Source: Ulota crispa (lineage: Eukaryota; Streptophyta; Bryopsida; Orthotrichales; Orthotrichaceae). Taken from it: 64,000 nt of DNA. The stretch lies in contig OY987244.1 of NCBI GenBank assembly GCA_963920765.1, positions 11,224,501 through 11,288,500 of the forward strand. Reading direction: 5' to 3'. This document shows positions 34,663-46,944 of the stretch, in pieces. A program made the translations under genes and the position numbers. Under the pieces are notes generated by a model. It ran no database searches. It saw only the letters and a list, made by a program, of their open reading frames with translations, and was not told where the DNA came from. The number at the start of each line of letters is the position of its first letter. The stretch's first letter is position 1.

Positions 34663-34882
34663 TTAACCCCTAAAGGACCCTTGGGCTCTAGATATACAGT
34701 ACCAAATATGGTCGCAACCAATATTCAGAAGTTTGAATTAGCTTGAAATTAAGTGTTACAACCATACATATTGAAGGGTTGTACAATGGTGGGTGCATAA
34801 TTTTTTTTGGAAAGCCCTCAAAGCAACTCAAATAAGGCTGTACATGCGACCACATATGGCCGATGGGCCGTTCAAGGGTTAA
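34663..34882. mobile_element. Short TTAA-bounded MITE (220 bp)
   Basis: TTAA CCCCTAAAGGACCC (34663) and GGGCCGTTCAAGGG TTAA (34879-34882). Both target copies are perfect and the ends are inverted. The left end is shared with a partial copy at 44134 and with the 9846 family. Confidence 0.72.
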
Positions 34883-35560
34883 GTATAGCAACATATGTCA
34901 CCTGCATATACCAGCATTTGTATACATTGCTTATGTCTCTATGTTAAATTATCAATTATGCTAGTTTTTGGACATTTTCAATTTATTGCAATTTACATGT
35001 TTGTGCTTTAGCTACAAATGTTGGACATTAAGTTTATCAAAATATCACGTCGGTCCAATGTGTGTCTCACCATTATTTGATTTAAATGCAAATAGATACA
35101 ATAGATGATGTATTTACCTACTTACTATGTTCGTGAACATTTAAAAATTATCCATATTTTGCATGTATCTCTTGATCTTTTGCATGTGTCTTTTGGTTTG
35201 GATATATTTCCCAATGTTCTTGTACATATCTTCCAAAGTTTTGCAGCCCAAAGCAATTTCTTGATTCTTGTTTGTATATCATGAATAGTCCATAAGTAGT
35301 TAAATTACTTAGACATGACATTAATTAGAGAGTAGACATGTGCCAACACCTCCCTCCCCCTTTGACCTCAAGTCTCAGTTCTATAAAAAGTTTCTTGTGC
35401 CAAATTTCTTCCCCTCTATGGCTTCTAGTTTTATATCCATGAAATTGCTTAAAGAAGATGTGCATGGTTGTATTTTCTTTAAATTGGATAAAAAATGTCA
35501 TCAATAGTCATTCAAATTTTCTTATATTGCATATTTTAAATAGATAAGTAAGAAACTTTG

Positions 35561-35566
<6 letters not shown>
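34883..35566. other. AT-rich non-coding region
   Basis: Nothing recognised. Confidence 0.35.

Positions 35567-35634
<68 letters not shown>
35567..35634 (+). repeat. (TA)34 microsatellite
   Basis: 68 bp of uninterrupted TA, directly left of a MITE. Confidence 0.97.
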
Positions 35635-35636
<2 letters not shown>

Positions 35637-35638
35637 TA

Positions 35639-36031
35639 GGGAATTACTAGAATGACACCCTAAATTGCTAACGTGACACCCTTGAGAACATGAAATTTGA
35701 TAATTTAGTGCTATTTTTATTTATTCAAGTGATCCATCATTCATTCAATCATGGCACTACCACTTCCTTGAAAGAACACAAGAAAAATAATTTTTTTGTT
35801 GAAATACTAGTGCACCAATACTTTTTTTATGTATTTTTACTTTAAGTAACTCAAAAGTCCTATATTTTTAGTTCCAAATTCAAGCACACCTATTTTCTTA
35901 GTATAACCTTAGAATGATTTAGGTGAAACAGATCTTTTGATCCAATTAAAACAGTCAGCATTAAAAATCACATTTCATGCTCACATGGGATGTCTCGTTA
36001 GCCATTTAAGGTGTTGTTTTAGTAATTCCCT
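35639..36031. mobile_element. MITE in (TA)n, copy 2
   Basis: Left GGGAATTACTAGAATGACAC, right TTGTTTTAGTAATTCCC, followed by TATGTATATATATA. It aligns with 8977-9358 (CAAGTG.TCCATCA.TCATTCAATCA). Confidence 0.7.
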
Positions 36032-37399
36032 ATGTATATATATAATCTCAAGACAAGCAATATTGGTATGTATCCTAATAAAATGAATGACTCGTATTCT
36101 TGTTGAAGAGTTTGTGCTTCTTTATTCAATACTTGATTTCTTGCATTCCATATGAGACGTTGTAAAACTTAAGAGCAAACAGAATATAGTAAATAACGCC
36201 ATATACATTAAATTGGGAAAATATTGGGTACCATTTTGTACTCCACCTTAATCCAAAAAAGCCACCTTAACCTCTAAATGTCTCAGCAAGCTGTTGCGAC
36301 CAGTACATACGGGATATTTTTCTTGTATTTGGAATGGATCCACACCTCTACTACAATTGAGACCAACAAAGAAGTTGGAGAATAGATCAATATGGTTCCA
36401 ATGAGCTACTTGAGATCCCAAATTAAAATTTCTTATCAGTAACAAATGACAATTATATGTCAGCATATATACGGTTCCCTATGGACATGTAAGGGTTAGA
36501 CCAAATTTGAAGGTATGAGATTCAATTTGATCCATTAAGATTTTTTCCCTCGCAAATTCTTCCTCTCAGGAGAGGCCACGTATACCAAAAAAAACACTGG
36601 AACTCGGATTAAGGTGACCACTTTACTCCTTCAAAAGTCCCACTTTGTAAGCTTTTTCCCAATTTAACAAATATGACGTTAAATGTAAAATGCCTCCACG
36701 GATTAAGGAGAACCACAATGCAAGAGGGTTGAAGACACGAACCTTAACCATTTCTCACTCACATCGCTCATCAACCTCTAAGGAGTGTCTGATATGTCTA
36801 AATTTGGAATTAGAGAACAACCCACTTGTATGTATTTGAATATTTTTTCAGGTGTAGCATAAAGCATACTGAACACCATACTACGTAAATTGGGAAAAAT
36901 AGTACATTCTATGACTTTTACTATTCGTGTCCTCATTTAAAATTTAGCAAGTTTCAAAAAAGCAAGCATGCATTTTCTTGTATAATAAACACCATATTTG
37001 CCAATTTGGGAAAAACCGTACATTTTGGGACTTTCAAATTTTGAGGTGATAGTTTGAGGTCTCCTCATACCTAGCTTGCAGCATTCTATTTGTATAGATG
37101 TTCTCACTTGAGAGGAGGAATTTGCAAGGGAAAAATCTTAGTGGCTTAGGCTGAATTTCATACTTTTGAATTTAGTTTAAGGTAACTTTTTGGATTTAAG
37201 GTGGAGTACAAAGTGGGACACTTGTTCTTCCCAAATTAACAAATATGGTGTTAATAGTGAATTCTTAGTGATAGCCTTCAATAAATTTCAAATAATTACA
37301 ACTTTGAGTTGTAGCTATATTTACATTTATTGTATGTAAGATTAATGTGGAGTACAAAATGATCCCTTTGTTTTTCCCAATTTACCTAATATGGTGTTA
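36032..37399. repeat. Cluster of hairpin MITEs with CATATTAGGTAATTTGGGAAAA-type ends
   Basis: The terminus AACACCATATT..GCCAATTTGGG with an adjoining GTACATTTTGGGACTTT recurs in both orientations. One element spans about 36988-37252 (ends AACACCATATTTGCC and ACAAATATGGTGTT). A larger inverted pair lies at about 36196 and 36680. Single ends are near 36870 and 37345-37397. Several elements have evidently inserted into or next to each other; the older boundaries are blurred. Confidence 0.6.
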
Positions 37400-38051
37400 C
37401 TCCCTTTGTCCCTCTAAAAGGCTCCAAATCAAACACTTTCTTGTACCATTAAAAAACTCCCTTTTGTTGATTTCAAATGTTGAGAAAGTACTTGTCATGT
37501 TTAATGATCTTGTGGGGGTAAGTTAAGTGATTAGAGAACATTCTTCTCCTAGCAAGCTTGAGGTGCCATTGTTGCTAACACCATATTAGGTAATCTGGGC
37601 AAAATGGTACTTTTTGGGACTTTTAGTTTCTAGGTGATCACCTTAAACCAAGCTTAAGGTTTTTTTTTTTGGGTACATGTGCCCTCACTTGAGAGGAGGA
37701 ATTTGTGAGGGAAAAAATCTTAGTGGCTCACACTAAATCTGATACCTTCAAATCTGGTTTAAGGTGGAATACAAAATGGTACCTCCCTTTTTCCTAGATT
37801 ACCTAATATGACGTTTGCTACTAATCTTTGAATCTTTAATGATAAAGAGCTGGCAACATGCACAAATATATTGCTTTCTGCATGGAATTTGGGTGCTTAA
37901 ATGGCAACTGACATCAAAATTGGAGATTTTGCATACATTTGATAGATGGTATAGTGATTCTAGATTTCTAGAATACATGTGTCACTAGCACATAGACTAA
38001 AAACATAGTTAATCGAAAGCTTTTTGGAAGTTTTTAGAGGGACAAAGGAAG
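37400..38051. mobile_element. Stowaway-like MITE, copy 2, with nested insertion
   Basis: TA (37398), CTCCCTTTGTCCCTCTAAAA ... TTTTAGAGGGACAAAGGAAG, TA (38052): terminal inverted repeat with one mismatch and a perfect TA duplication. Reverse-complement homologue of 27334-27744, but longer because another MITE sits inside it. Confidence 0.85.
37578..37818. mobile_element. Hairpin MITE nested in the Stowaway copy
   Basis: The ends are ACACCATATTAGGTAATCT and AGATTACCTAATATGACGT, flanked by TTGCTA on both sides. The sister Stowaway copy at about 27500-27512 has the uninterrupted site (reverse complement CCATTGTTGCTACTAATC), which proves insertion. The target duplication is 3-6 bp within TTGCTA. 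Confidence 0.8.
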
Positions 38052-38818
38052 TAACTAACAGTTTTGTGTGAATTGCACTTTAGATACTTCTGAAATCACT
38101 TGTGTAGGTGGCACTTGGCACATGACTGTTTATTTATGTTGACCTTGTAGTAGTGACGCTTTTTCAGTATGTTTTTGAGTAAGCAAGGAAAGCATCTTGA
38201 CTTCTTTTAAATTGAAGTTGCACTATTGACCTCTATGCTGGTCTCCGGTTCATTATTCTCGATCTTCCATGCACTAGTTTTCTAACCCAACCACCAAGTA
38301 GCCTACAAAATCCTTGTTAAAACTACATTCACATCAGAACACACAAAGTTGATCTCTTAAAGATTTGAGCAAGATAATGAAGTTGTGTTACTCATTTATG
38401 TTTGGCTCAAAACCTAAAAAAATCTTCAAGTCCAAAACGAAAGTATTTCGGTATTTGATTCATGCTCCAAGTTCCCAACACTAATCTCCAAGTTTAGACA
38501 TGTTGTAAAACATCATCAACACAGGGGCAATTGCACAAACTTCTACTTAAGTATCACACATTAACTATCTAAATCCAATTCTCAGGTTCGCACCCCTCCA
38601 ACGTCTACAATCTCATATGTGCTATAATGGCGTATCAGGCTCAGGTGCAATTGCACAAACTGCAACAGAATCACAATTAAATTGTCTGATTTCAATCCTC
38701 AGGATACCATTCTCCAACGTTTACAATGGTAACAGTTGCTATCCTAAACCAGGGTAGCTCTCAGATCTAACGTGTTCCAACAATTTCAAAAAAAATCCAA
38801 CAATGTACCAAAATGAGG
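38052..38818. other. Non-coding region, partly 3' UTR of the F-box gene
   Basis: Two loosely repeated blocks, CAATTGCACAAACT..TATC..TCTCAGG..CCA(C)TCCAACGT, occur at about 38528-38600 and 38646-38720: a diverged tandem duplication of about 115 bp, probably within or just below the 3' UTR. Confidence 0.4.
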
Positions 38819-41386
38819 CTACGGCTTCATGTGCAAGCTCGGACTAAAAGATAAGTTTGGCTGAGCTAAAATCGACCCACATGGAAGGATTTTCTTGGAA
38901 AGAGTCCGGCACTTCGACTGGCCAGACACAACATCATACTCCAACAAAAAATCCCACCAAGTCAACCAAATCACACTTCCCCGTGCAGCACAATGGAACC
39001 CCTCGCCATTAGCTGCACCTGGTTGCGATACCAATGAATTGAAGTCCCACTTCAAACGATCCAACACATCCACACTCCTACGAGGGCGTTGAATCTCTGT
39101 TTGCACTTTACCTACTGCCAACTTGCAACCTTGCAGTAATGGCACAATGTAGAACTGTAGTGGCAAACAGTCGTAAGCACGTTCAGTCTCAGGATCTGCA
39201 GGATCGATCTCAAGTTCTCTGTCTGGATCGACCTCGTCCAGATCTACTTCATCTTCTTCCAAAGCAATCTCGTGATTAACATCATCAACCAGGTGTAGGA
39301 ATGGTGCAATATAAATCTCGTTATAAACTGAATCAGGCATCATCTCATCATCTCCCTGTAGAAAATCTGCATGCCTAAACTCCGCCTCATCCATCTCCAT
39401 ATCAACCTCCACGTCTAGATCAGCGATAGGCACGAGCTTATCAGCTACTGCAAGTCGTGCTGGAATGATAGCGAATAATGCACCCATGCATGCCACAATT
39501 TTCATTGTGTAGCTTTTTCTTCCGAAGCCAAAGTTCAGCAGGGGACTTTGAAGCACGTCTGGGAAGTAATTTCGAAGAGCATATCGAGTAAGTGGATTCC
39601 ACGTGCCTGCTTCATAATCAACCTGAAATACTCTCACGTAACCCCTGGTTCGGATCTCCAAGTCTCTACCACTTGGCTTGACATTTCCGTCAATCTCTAG
39701 CTCTGCGTAGTAGAGTTTTCCATTTAAGGTAGCGCTGGGAACACTGATGAAATTCGATATTAGTCTTACACCTGCAAGATCACATCTGCTTCCCCATGGA
39801 AATTTTTGAGAAAATGCATGCATCTTCCAGGAGTTGGAGCTGGAGCTGTAAACGAACAGCCTCTCTCTGAATGTGAGTATGACCTTGTATGAGTTTGCTC
39901 TTATGTCCTCCACGAGGTGTGCTTGTACTCCCCAGTACTCCCTCGACCACCGCCCGATGCTTCCACTTATAATTGCTGGATCTGGCAGCTCCCTCCAGGC
40001 TTTGGTTATTGGGTTGCAGACAACGAGGGACCTCCAACTCTTTATTGAGTACATGCTACCTGGAACGCCCTCGTCGGCGAAGAGGAGTAGCCCTCCTGAG
40101 CTTGCTAACAGGCAGTTGAGCTTGCAGAACTTGGTCATGAATAGTGTGCCTGTCCAAGTCATGTCGAGATGATTAGCTAACAACAACAAAAACTAGACTA
40201 TGATAATGAATTACTAACTCAAATGTGTGTGTATTGCATCTAATTCTTCTTATAGATGAATCCAATCATTATTTTAGCTAATTCTATGCGACAAATCATC
40301 AGCTCTATGAGACTACCATTTTCTTTGAAACAAAATCAGGACGAAATGAGGATTTCTTAACTCTATCCTGCTAGAATGAAAGGATTATGAATATTTTACT
40401 ACAACATATATGGAAGAAACGTTGAGGCCGAAGCTAAACTTACTACAATAAGACAGAATCCTTTGTGGAAAAACACACACACAAAGTAAAACATTATAAA
40501 ATGCACAATTTCTTTTTTATCGAAGCAAAAGCTGAATAACGTCGAGTAAGATATCATTGGATTCAGCTATTTTCGATCCTTTCAACAGTACCACTTTTAT
40601 TGTGAAAACAAGAGTTATGAAGAAAAGAGCAATCACAACAAGAAAATATATTCATGTGGTAAGGTGCCTACCTGGGACGGAAAGCGTCGGAGGAGAAGGA
40701 CAGAATTGAGGAAGTGGAGGGAGGGGCAGGACCTCCTGGGATGCGTGGTGCAAGCCATGCCAAGTGCTCAGGTCCCACAGCACCCATAGTCGTGAATCAT
40801 TAGGTTGCTTGCTGAAGCACAATGGGAAATACCAATCCTTTGTATCGTCCTCAATTCTAGCCTTTGTTGTAATCATGATGTTGTTGGATATCAACGATGA
40901 CCAAGTTTTACTGACACTCATTAGTTGCAGAAGCTCACGGGTTGTCAAACTGCTGCTAAAGTGTGTAAATAATGCATCAATAAGATCTGTGCTCATGCTG
41001 AACATGAGCGACGTATCTGCAGTAAAAAAACAACAGTAAAATGTTAATGGAATCCTGAACTCAAACTGACAAACAGAAATTCTCAAGCCAACATAATACA
41101 AAAACACAATGACCTAAAAGCAGGTATTATAATTGTGGTTCATTTATTCCACTTGGAATTTTCTTTCATTACAAGTTTATTCACATTCATTATGAATTCA
41201 AAAGAAGATTACAGGAGACGTATAGCTGAAGTTTTGTGAATTTGGTTCCAGTAAAAAGCAAGTTCCAGAATACACAAACTTTCGGATTATTTTACCTTCC
41301 AGAACTGCTTCGGTACCAATTTTTGTAGAGCCTCGTGAACTTGCTTCCGAATGAGCTGGGTATATTGTGAGATTGGTGGTCGACAT
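38819..41386 (-). CDS. F-box protein with acidic insert
   Basis: Three minus-strand coding exons join in phase: 41386-41296, 41016-40672 and 40149-38819, giving 588 aa. Each junction is phase 1 with GT..AG ends. An F-box lies at about residues 40-80 (LIDALFTHFSSSLTTRELLQLMSVSKTWSSLIS in outline: Leu, Leu, Arg-Glu-Leu, Val-Ser-Lys-Trp). The C-terminal half has the F-box-associated/kelch-like pattern of plant F-box proteins (GGLLLF, SLVVCNPITKAWRELPDP, VFQVDYEAGTWNPL, IWLTWWDFLLEYDV). Residues about 390-472 form a strongly acidic insertion (EEDEVDLDEVDPDRELEIDP) that would be expected to loop out of the propeller. Such proteins are usually substrate receptors of SCF (SKP1-cullin1) ubiquitin ligases; the substrate here is unknown. 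The start ATG follows a likely 5'-UTR intron acceptor (TTGCAG|CTAGCG before ATG), and a TATA box lies 0.77 kb upstream. Confidence 0.88.
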
Positions 41387-42150
41387 CGCTAGCTGCAATT
41401 GGCAAAGAAGAAAGCAGAGAGAATGGACAAAATAAATAACAGAACCGTTGTAGTAGACGACTGTTAATTTCGAGTCTAAGAACGAAAAGCACAGCAACGA
41501 CTATCTTTGTATTATAATCCTCACTTGCTAAAAATGTCTTCATGATCCTGAACATCTCTCCATGTTAAGTTTATGGACTCTACAAAATACAACAAGGAGT
41601 CTATGAATGATGCAGAAAGATTGCAGCTCTTGCTGCCAATCATTGAACGAACTTTCGGTAGCAAAAGCAAAAAAAATCAATAGTAGCAACAAGATGAAAC
41701 ATCTACAAAACAAAAAACTGAAAAAGCAAGTTTTTTCAATAGAAGTTCGAAAAGAGAAACAACAACAGCAGCATAGAGTTCCACACCAGAAAAATGCACA
41801 AAAACTGAGCGAGACATTACCAGTTCAAGGGCTCGGAACTCCACCGTCTTCAGAATGAGCAAGTCGAGTAAGTTGCTTTGCAAGATGAATTGTAAAGATG
41901 GAGGCAAATGCTAGAAATCAACGAGTGTGTGCCTCAAGTCTAACAGCATGTTCCGTCTCAATTGTTCCTCTCTATTGTTCCTGCTTCAATCAGAGCTGTT
42001 GTTACTCTAAGGAAGACAAGAATCTGTAGAAACTCTGTAGCAGCCTCCAAAAAGCAATGGAATTCTAAGAGAAGAAAGAAACCGCTAAATCTGAGAGAAA
42101 GGTGCAGAGCGGAAGAAGTAAAGAAGTGAAGAAGAGGAATAGAAGCGAAG
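41387..42150 (-). other. 5' leader of the F-box gene, probably with an intron
   Basis: Lies between the TATA box and the ATG. A CAATTGCAG acceptor sits 6 bp upstream of the ATG. The donor was not fixed. Short frames on either strand here are not protein-like. Confidence 0.45.
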
Positions 42151-42159
42151 GTTTTTATA
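42151..42159 (-). promoter_or_regulatory. TATA box of the F-box gene
   Basis: The minus strand reads CAGTATAAAAACC, followed after about 20-30 nt by CT-rich sequence (TTCTATTCCTCTTCTTC) suited to a plant start site. Confidence 0.55.
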
Positions 42160-42365
42160 CTGAGATTTTGACAGTACGTTCCGAGGCTGCGAATCTTATC
42201 AATATGCCTACCAGGAAATCCGACTTCTATCAGAACTCCTACCAGAAACTCCTTTGAAGTCTTAATTTGGTTTCGAGGAGACAAGACTCGGTAGTGGGGT
42301 CACTAGTCTACGGCTACTTAGCCTACAATATAGAGTGGCATACTGAGAGAAACTACACTGAATAT

Positions 42366-42765
42366 TGCGTTTAGGTTGCCCCACATTAATTTCTTGCGTT
42401 CATTAAGTTAGGAAAAAGTGACATTTTGGGAATACTTTTTAAAAAACATAAAATCCAAGAGTCTCAAAATGTCACTTTTTCCCAACTTAATGAATAATGC
42501 ATTATATAATTTACTGCTACGATAAATATTCATTAGTAATTATTGGAATAAATAACTTTTAAAAAGTCTAGCAATAACAATGAAGCTATATTAAATAAAA
42601 ATATTAGTAGCATTCATGTTATAAACCATGTGAAATTCTAAAATCTAGAAAGTTACATGCTCCTCCATGCAGTGGTCAAACAATGTGACATAAGGTAACT
42701 GTCCATGGTAAGGCAACCTAATTGTCAAGGTAACCTAAATGCAATATTTAGTGTAAAATTAGATT
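42366..42765 (+). repeat. Dispersed repeat R3, copy 2, interrupted
   Basis: Same blocks as 29941-30235. A hairpin (42401-42495) interrupts the first block. Confidence 0.62.
42396..42490. mobile_element. Very small hairpin MITE (about 95 bp) inside repeat R3
   Basis: CATTAAGTTAGGAAAAAGTG ACATTTTG and its inverse CAAAATGTCA CTTTTTCCCAACTTAATG pair over 27-28 bp with one mismatch. The uninterrupted R3 copy at 29941 lacks it. Confidence 0.65.
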
Positions 42766-44337
42766 AAAAAAGGCAAACTTTCTTCATCAAAATAATAGGG
42801 CTAGAGTAAAATCATTTGTATTTGTCCCAATCATGTAGTTTTTTTGCTTTTATCTATGTATTTATAATAATCACGCATGGGTGGAGTTGTCCCAATTATT
42901 GCCTTGGCTTGTAATAGCCTCATAATTAACAATTAAATCTAGGGGGTAGACAGGTAGTTCATGCTAGGCCTTGTGTCCTAAGTCCTGACTAATTAGCATA
43001 AAAATTTTGTACATTTTCGTTCAATCTCAAGATTTTTTTTTTTTTTTTTTTTTTTTCTAAAAATTAATTTAAGCAACAAATTTGTTTGGATTTGGCTCCC
43101 AAGTTGGGACACTATACTTGTTGGACCTAACTGTTGAGCAAAGTCTTCTTGTCAATGCCAAAACTTCTAATTTTTTTGTCATATAGATCTTAAGTGAGTT
43201 AGAACTTGGAAAGACTTGGAAATTAGTGCAAAGCAATTATTGGCTCTCTACCAATGAGGCATGCAATGGTTACTGGGCGTTGGTCATAGTGTAAAAATCT
43301 CTAAGGGTTTCAATTGAGGTTCTTTATATATGCGATTGCATGCACATTGCCTATTACTCTACTAGTAAAAAAGAAATGGGGTGAACTAAAGTTTTCTCAC
43401 TAACTCGTAACAAAACCCCCAAATGGTGAGTTTGAGCATGCACATGTAGTACACATTCTTCAACCCTAATCTTGACTCCCATTGCTAAAACCATATTGTA
43501 ATTGTTGTTGCTCTTTCATGGTAATTTTGTTTGCAAGTTTCATCTTGAAAGTTTTTCACAAAAATCTCTTTCCATCACCCTAGTTTAACTCTATACTTGT
43601 CCAAAGCGTTATGCTTATTCTATACAAATATTTTCCATTTACATTTGATTTCAAGCTAATCTCTTTACTCTAACCAGTAACTAGAGGGAAGCAAAGAAGT
43701 AAAGGGCAATCAAAGGCCACTTAACTCTAGGAGAGCAAGGTTGAAGCATATGGATTTTGAAGAAAAATCAATCATCAAATTAAAACAGTCAAAATATTCT
43801 AACCTTGAGATCTTCATTTTTGCAAGCTTGTTGTTATTTTTTCATCTCACCATGAACTAATTGAGAGGCTTGCAAAAAAATCATGAAACACTCTATGATC
43901 AAAATAAAAAAATTGCTGAAAATAGACAACAATAGCTTTCTAATGATACATTAATTGTACTTCATCCATTTCAAAGAACTTATACAATTAGCATTTAAAA
44001 TTGTTCATTGCCCACATTACGGATGCTTGCACTCTTAGTGTATAAATGGAATTGGAGTGAGATACTTATAACAATATAATCCTTGGTGTTATTTAGTGTT
44101 TGAGCAACATATCTTCATCCAGTATGATGCTTGTTAACCCCTAAAGGACCAAGGAGCCCACTTTGGGCTTTATGAGAACTCATGCATGCTCTATTGACTT
44201 CATTATTTGGAAATTTTTCACAAAATTTTTAGGACGGATGCTACTCATCATAATTTACATGCAAAGCTTTATTTCATGTCATTCCAATAGGTAATGCACA
44301 AGTTAGAAGGTTTTTTCAATTTCAATGTCAAACCGGG
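42766..44337. other. AT-rich non-coding region
   Basis: No gene. A 24-bp T run is at 43033-43056. At 44134 a single TTAA CCCCTAAAGGACCAAGG end of the TTAA MITE family is present, but no partner end was found. Confidence 0.4.
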
Positions 44338-44574
44338 TGTTAGGGACGTTACTTACGAAACCTTCCGTTTCCTTTTACTTTAGACTTTAGAATATCTTTT
44401 ATTTTAGGTTTCTTTTACTTTAAATTAGAGTATATATGTGTTGTCAAGTCTGAATAACTCTTCAGCCTCAACTCACATATACTCTAATCTAAAGTAAAAG
44501 AAATCTCAAGTAAAAGATATTCTAAAGTTTAAAGTAAAAGGAAACAAAAAGTTCCGTAAGTAACGTCCCTAACA
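44338..44574. mobile_element. Palindromic element with TGTTAG..CTAACA ends (237 bp)
   Basis: TGTTAGGGACGTTACTTACG at the left and CGTAAGTAACGTCCCTAACA at the right form a perfect 20-bp inverted repeat. The arms continue to pair imperfectly (CTTTTACTTTAGACTTTAGA / TCTAAAGTTTAAAGTAAAAG). The flanks CCGGG and ACGGG may be a 5-bp target copy with one change. TG..CA ends would also suit a small solo LTR, but the extended palindrome favours a MITE. Confidence 0.65.
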
Positions 44575-45528
44575 ACGGGCAGCAAAAAATATATTCCGAT
44601 TTTTTTATTTTTTGTTTATAGAATTTTGTAGATTGATACCTACTCAAAAAAAAAATGAATCACTCAATTCTAAATAATGAGGTAAGAGTTAAAAGGAGTT
44701 TTATTTTGTGAGCAATGAAGGTAGGAAGAAGGTAGAAAAAACATATAATATTATCTTTTACTCTCAATCTTGAAAATTTTCAAATGAAAATGAAAATGAA
44801 AGTTACTAATTGTCTATTAGAGCATTCTCACCGTTGGGATTAACAGTTTTCAAATTCTTCCAAAACTTATTAGCATATTAGTTATATCTTTCATTCATCA
44901 ATACCTTTCACTTTACAATTTTTGTAAAAATGAATCCAATTTTTTTTGGTTAATTTTTTTATATATGCTTTCAACCCATTTTCCAACATATTGCCAAAAT
45001 TGCACAAGAAATCCAACATACATGTTTTTCTCTAAAAAGTTTGAAAAACAAAACTTCACCTTCTAGAGGATTAGAAAAACCTACATTTTGAAATTTAGGC
45101 ACATTGATCTTGCAATTGGTGGGGATATTCATTCTGAAATTTTGGGACAATGTAGTTGTGCAAGTCAACTAAAGGATCCTACTATTGGATTTGTTAAAAA
45201 GAAATTTTCAATGAAGATTTTGACCTTGCTTTGGGGACTAGTATTTTGAAGCAATTTTGGGCCTCTAAACATGAAAGAATTTCGGGGTTAATAACTACAA
45301 AAGTGTTAGGAATTTTTTTGGGTTAATGTTATTTTTCTTTTTTGGTTTCTTGCATTTGCAAATTGAAAAGAAGAATAATCAAGTTTTTTGTATTAAGAAC
45401 TTTAACAAGTCACGCTGTAAAAAAAAAACTTCACATGTTGTATCAAAATGACATTACTCATAAGTCACAAGTGACATTTTTGCAAGTTTAAGAGTAGATC
45501 CTATTGAACTTACGTACTAAATTTATAT
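44575..45528. other. AT-rich non-coding region
   Basis: Nothing recognised. Confidence 0.35.
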
Positions 45529-45835
45529 TAGGAAAAATATGGGGCCTTTAGAAGGCCTTTAAAAACAAATCGGCAACTCCCATTTTTTTGGTTGTCGATG
45601 TGGGGAACCAGCCTGCTGATGGTCGGAAAAATTGAATTAAAAAAATCTGAAAAATCTAGAAATCTTACAAAAAAATCTTAAAAAAAATTTGCTTTTTTTT
45701 CAAATAAAAAATTCAAAAAATTGAGGTGGCATCAATGATGCCACCTCAGCCTACGCATGATTTTATCAAGAATTGGGTTCCCATGATTAAGGACCCCCCC
45801 AAACTTAAGGCCTTACTGGGCCCATATTTTTCCTA
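45529..45835. mobile_element. MITE with TAGGAAAAATATGGG ends (307 bp)
   Basis: Left TAGGAAAAATATGGGGCC, right GGGCCCATATTTTTCCTA. An inner palindrome, GGTGGCATCAATGATGCCACC, lies near 45725. No coding frame. Confidence 0.72.
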
Positions 45836-46514
45836 ATGACTATCAATACTTTCTAGTGTCTAAAGTTTAAACTAATATGCTTATGTGTGTAATGGCTACA
45901 TTTGTCTCACCTCTTTAAAGGACAGTGTGAGATAGCCCTAGACATAGACTAGACAATATGTGTGAAACCCTAAAAATCTGAAACTGTTTATCTTGCTACT
46001 TGCTAGTATTAGAAAATGGAAGCTATGAAATTTCAAAGTACACAAATCATAAATTTTCTTATTTAGGAATGAACTATGGAGTTCATTAGAAATTTTGTTG
46101 GTGTTGCTGAAGGAGGTGCATTTGAGTAGCTTTTTTTGTCAGTTACAATACAACCTCAAGATGTTGGATGGTATCTTTGCATTTGAATGCGGTACAAAAT
46201 CAAAGACTCTCATAATAAAGATGATTGTTTTCTTACAAAATTCCTAATTTTAATTCTACTCAAATTTCACTCTTCCAACGATACATTGTTTTTGTCACCA
46301 AAAGTTACATTCAAACATGTTCTAAGTGCAATAAGTAATGAAATTGTCATATGTGAATATGAAAATTGTTGTTAATTTCTCTTTGGAGTGTATTACAAAA
46401 TACCTTAACTCTTGAAAAGAAGATTGTACCATTTGGTGTTTTAGACAGGCCACGGTAAGAATCTTTCAAAAGTGTAGAATTGGTATAGCATAAGAACAAT
46501 TTGCCATTAAATTA

Positions 46515-46944
46515 GGGAATTAACATGAGCACAACCGGGGTTTGATATATGCACCGAGAGATGCACAGCCCTCCCCACGGAGTAAATCTTATATTTTTAC
46601 CATCAAAAAGTTGAATTCAGATTTGGACTTAGAGATCTTGATTTAGTTTAGAACCATAAAGGAAGTTAGAATTGAACAAAACCCAATGAAAAAGCTTAGG
46701 TACGATGCAAACTGTTACTTTTACTTTTGTTTGTAAAAAAGGACAAGTTTTTTCATTAGGTGTTGTTCAATTGTAACCTCCTCTATGGCTTTAGACAAAA
46801 TCAAGGTCTCTAAGTCCAAAGTCCAAACTTGAATTCAAAATTTTCAAATGCAACATTTTGATGGTAAAAATCTAAAAAATACCCCATGGGGGGTGTGCAT
46901 ATATCAAACCCTGTGTGTGCACAATTGCATATATCAATTTCCTT
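46515..46944. mobile_element. Hairpin MITE family H, copy 1
   Basis: The left end is GGGAATTAACATGAGCACA and the right end is an inverse remnant, ATATATCAATTTCC. The arms pair (TTTGGACTTAGAGA / TCTCTAAGTCCAAA-type blocks; AATGAAAAAGCTTA..TTTTTTCATT). Related copies at 51315 and 59903. Confidence 0.68.

Noticed and set aside
44338..44574. Solo LTR of a Copia-like element (TG..CA ends)
   Set aside because: Not fully excluded, but the palindrome extends through most of the 237 bp and no internal domain, primer site or second LTR is seen, so a MITE is preferred.
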